DNA from: Halorhabdus rudnickae
GTDB lineage: Archaea; Halobacteriota; Halobacteria; Halobacteriales; Haloarculaceae
Reading direction: 5' to 3'
Length of the DNA stretch: 64,000 nucleotides
NCBI RefSeq assembly: GCF_900880625.1
Contig: NZ_CAAHFB010000004.1
Coordinates: forward strand, 166,319 to 230,318
The notes below the pieces were generated by a model. The model ran no database searches and was not told the origin of the DNA. It was given only the letters and a program-made list of their open reading frames with translations. Within the stretch, counting starts at the first letter, position 1; every line of letters begins with the position of its first letter. A program made the position numbers and the translations under genes. This document shows, in pieces, positions 63,601 to 64,000 of this stretch.

Positions 63601-63981
63601 GTGAAGCGGGTTGGTCTGGCTGTGGACACCAAAATCGCTCGCTTCACGAAGAACGTTGTAACGCTCGCTCAAAAAGCCGTCGTCAGAAGCCCAAAACCGG
63701 CCGTCAAAAAGGGTTACGGCGGCTATGCAGACTAGTTGATTGTCTCGATTCATGGCCTCAAAACGTATCTCGATCTGCCGTACCGACGACTTTTAGACAA
63801 CCTCCACGAAATGCCACGGATTGCTCGAATTCTCGGCCTAGAAGTGTCTCAGCTCCTCGACTTTACCACCGTATGTGCGCGCATGCAGGACTTAAAAATG
63901 CCGCTCTGGCGCGACTTTCTCCGGCTGTCGGCGGAGCTGCACGACACCGGCGAGATCGTGCTCGAACGGTCGTACTCCTAA
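63601..63981 (+). pseudogene. IS5-like transposase remnant
   Basis: From GTG 63601 the frame reads VKRVGLAVDTKIARFTKNVV...KKGYGGYAD, then an in-frame TAG (63733-63735) where relatives have Trp, then LIVSIHGLKTYLDLPYRRLL and DFTTVCARMQDLKMPLWRDF. These match the N-terminal part of haloarchaeal IS5-type transposases. The protein ends at LHDTGEIVLERSYS, before the DDE catalytic core, so it is both stopped and 3'-truncated. Confidence 0.8.
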
Positions 63982-64000
63982 ACTCGCCGCCACCCCCCAC

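Overview
This window is haloarchaeal chromosome (class Halobacteria): high GC, very acidic proteins, many leaderless or overlapping genes, and an archaeal core gene set (eIF2-gamma, RpoE', Spt4, TgtA/ArcS/RaSEA, an intron-bearing tRNA-Trp). Several families are, from memory, haloarchaea-specific (DUF5787, DUF5794, DUF5795, DUF7351, PitA-type HemQ fusion). An encoded membrane [NiFe]-hydrogenase-like complex and a sugar ABC importer suggest an anaerobic, saccharolytic haloarchaeon of the Halorhabdus kind. That genus guess is an inference, not an identification.

Layout. 0.2-8.1 kb: PitA-like heme protein, SufU scaffold, two tandem PH-domain paralogues with a decayed sufS fragment between them, and intact sufS. 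8.1-9.8 kb: a DoxX-family membrane operon and a frameshifted Nudix pseudogene. 9.8-19.2 kb: the tRNA archaeosine pathway (tgtA, arcS, raSEA), interspersed with a wHTH/zinc regulator, flavin reductase, superoxide dismutase, pirin, a VanZ-like protein and an overlapping nucleotidyltransferase/small-protein pair. 19.2-20.1 kb: purS-purQ. 20.3-24.3 kb and 33.0-37.2 kb: two halves of a complex I-like [NiFe] hydrogenase (A-B-C-D-H-I and N-J-K-L types). They are separated by 8.7 kb holding a sugar ABC transporter, a SIS-domain sugar-phosphate enzyme, an amino-sugar-kinase-like gene, a GatZ/KbaZ-like gene and a hydrogenase maturation protease.

37.2-44.2 kb: purU, purC, an AAA ATPase coupled to a PhnP-like metallo-beta-lactamase protein, DUF5787 and a MscS channel. 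44.3-47.3 kb: the translation/transcription operon eif2g-PIN-rpoE1-spt4-DUF359. 47.6-54.8 kb: an amidohydrolase-like protein lacking expected ligands, a glycosyltransferase, a methyltransferase, small wHTH regulators, YkgJ-like, aldo/keto reductase, TRAM and an SPFH protein. 55-61.6 kb: a zinc alcohol dehydrogenase lying between SPFH and NfeD, an FAD oxidoreductase, guaB, DUF5794 and DUF5795. 61.66-64 kb: tRNA-Trp(CCA) with a 103-nt intron carrying a box C/D guide RNA, then a scar of mobile-element decay: a 3' integrase fragment, a 5'-truncated dihydrolipoamide dehydrogenase and a broken IS5-like transposase.

The most notable system is the hydrogenase. Its large subunit keeps all four cysteines of the Ni-Fe site, it has a dedicated maturation protease, and its membrane arm is close to that of respiratory complex I, including NuoA-, NuoJ- and NuoK-like subunits. 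Coupling H2 evolution or uptake to ion translocation would fit fermentation of the (amino)sugars imported by the intervening cassette.
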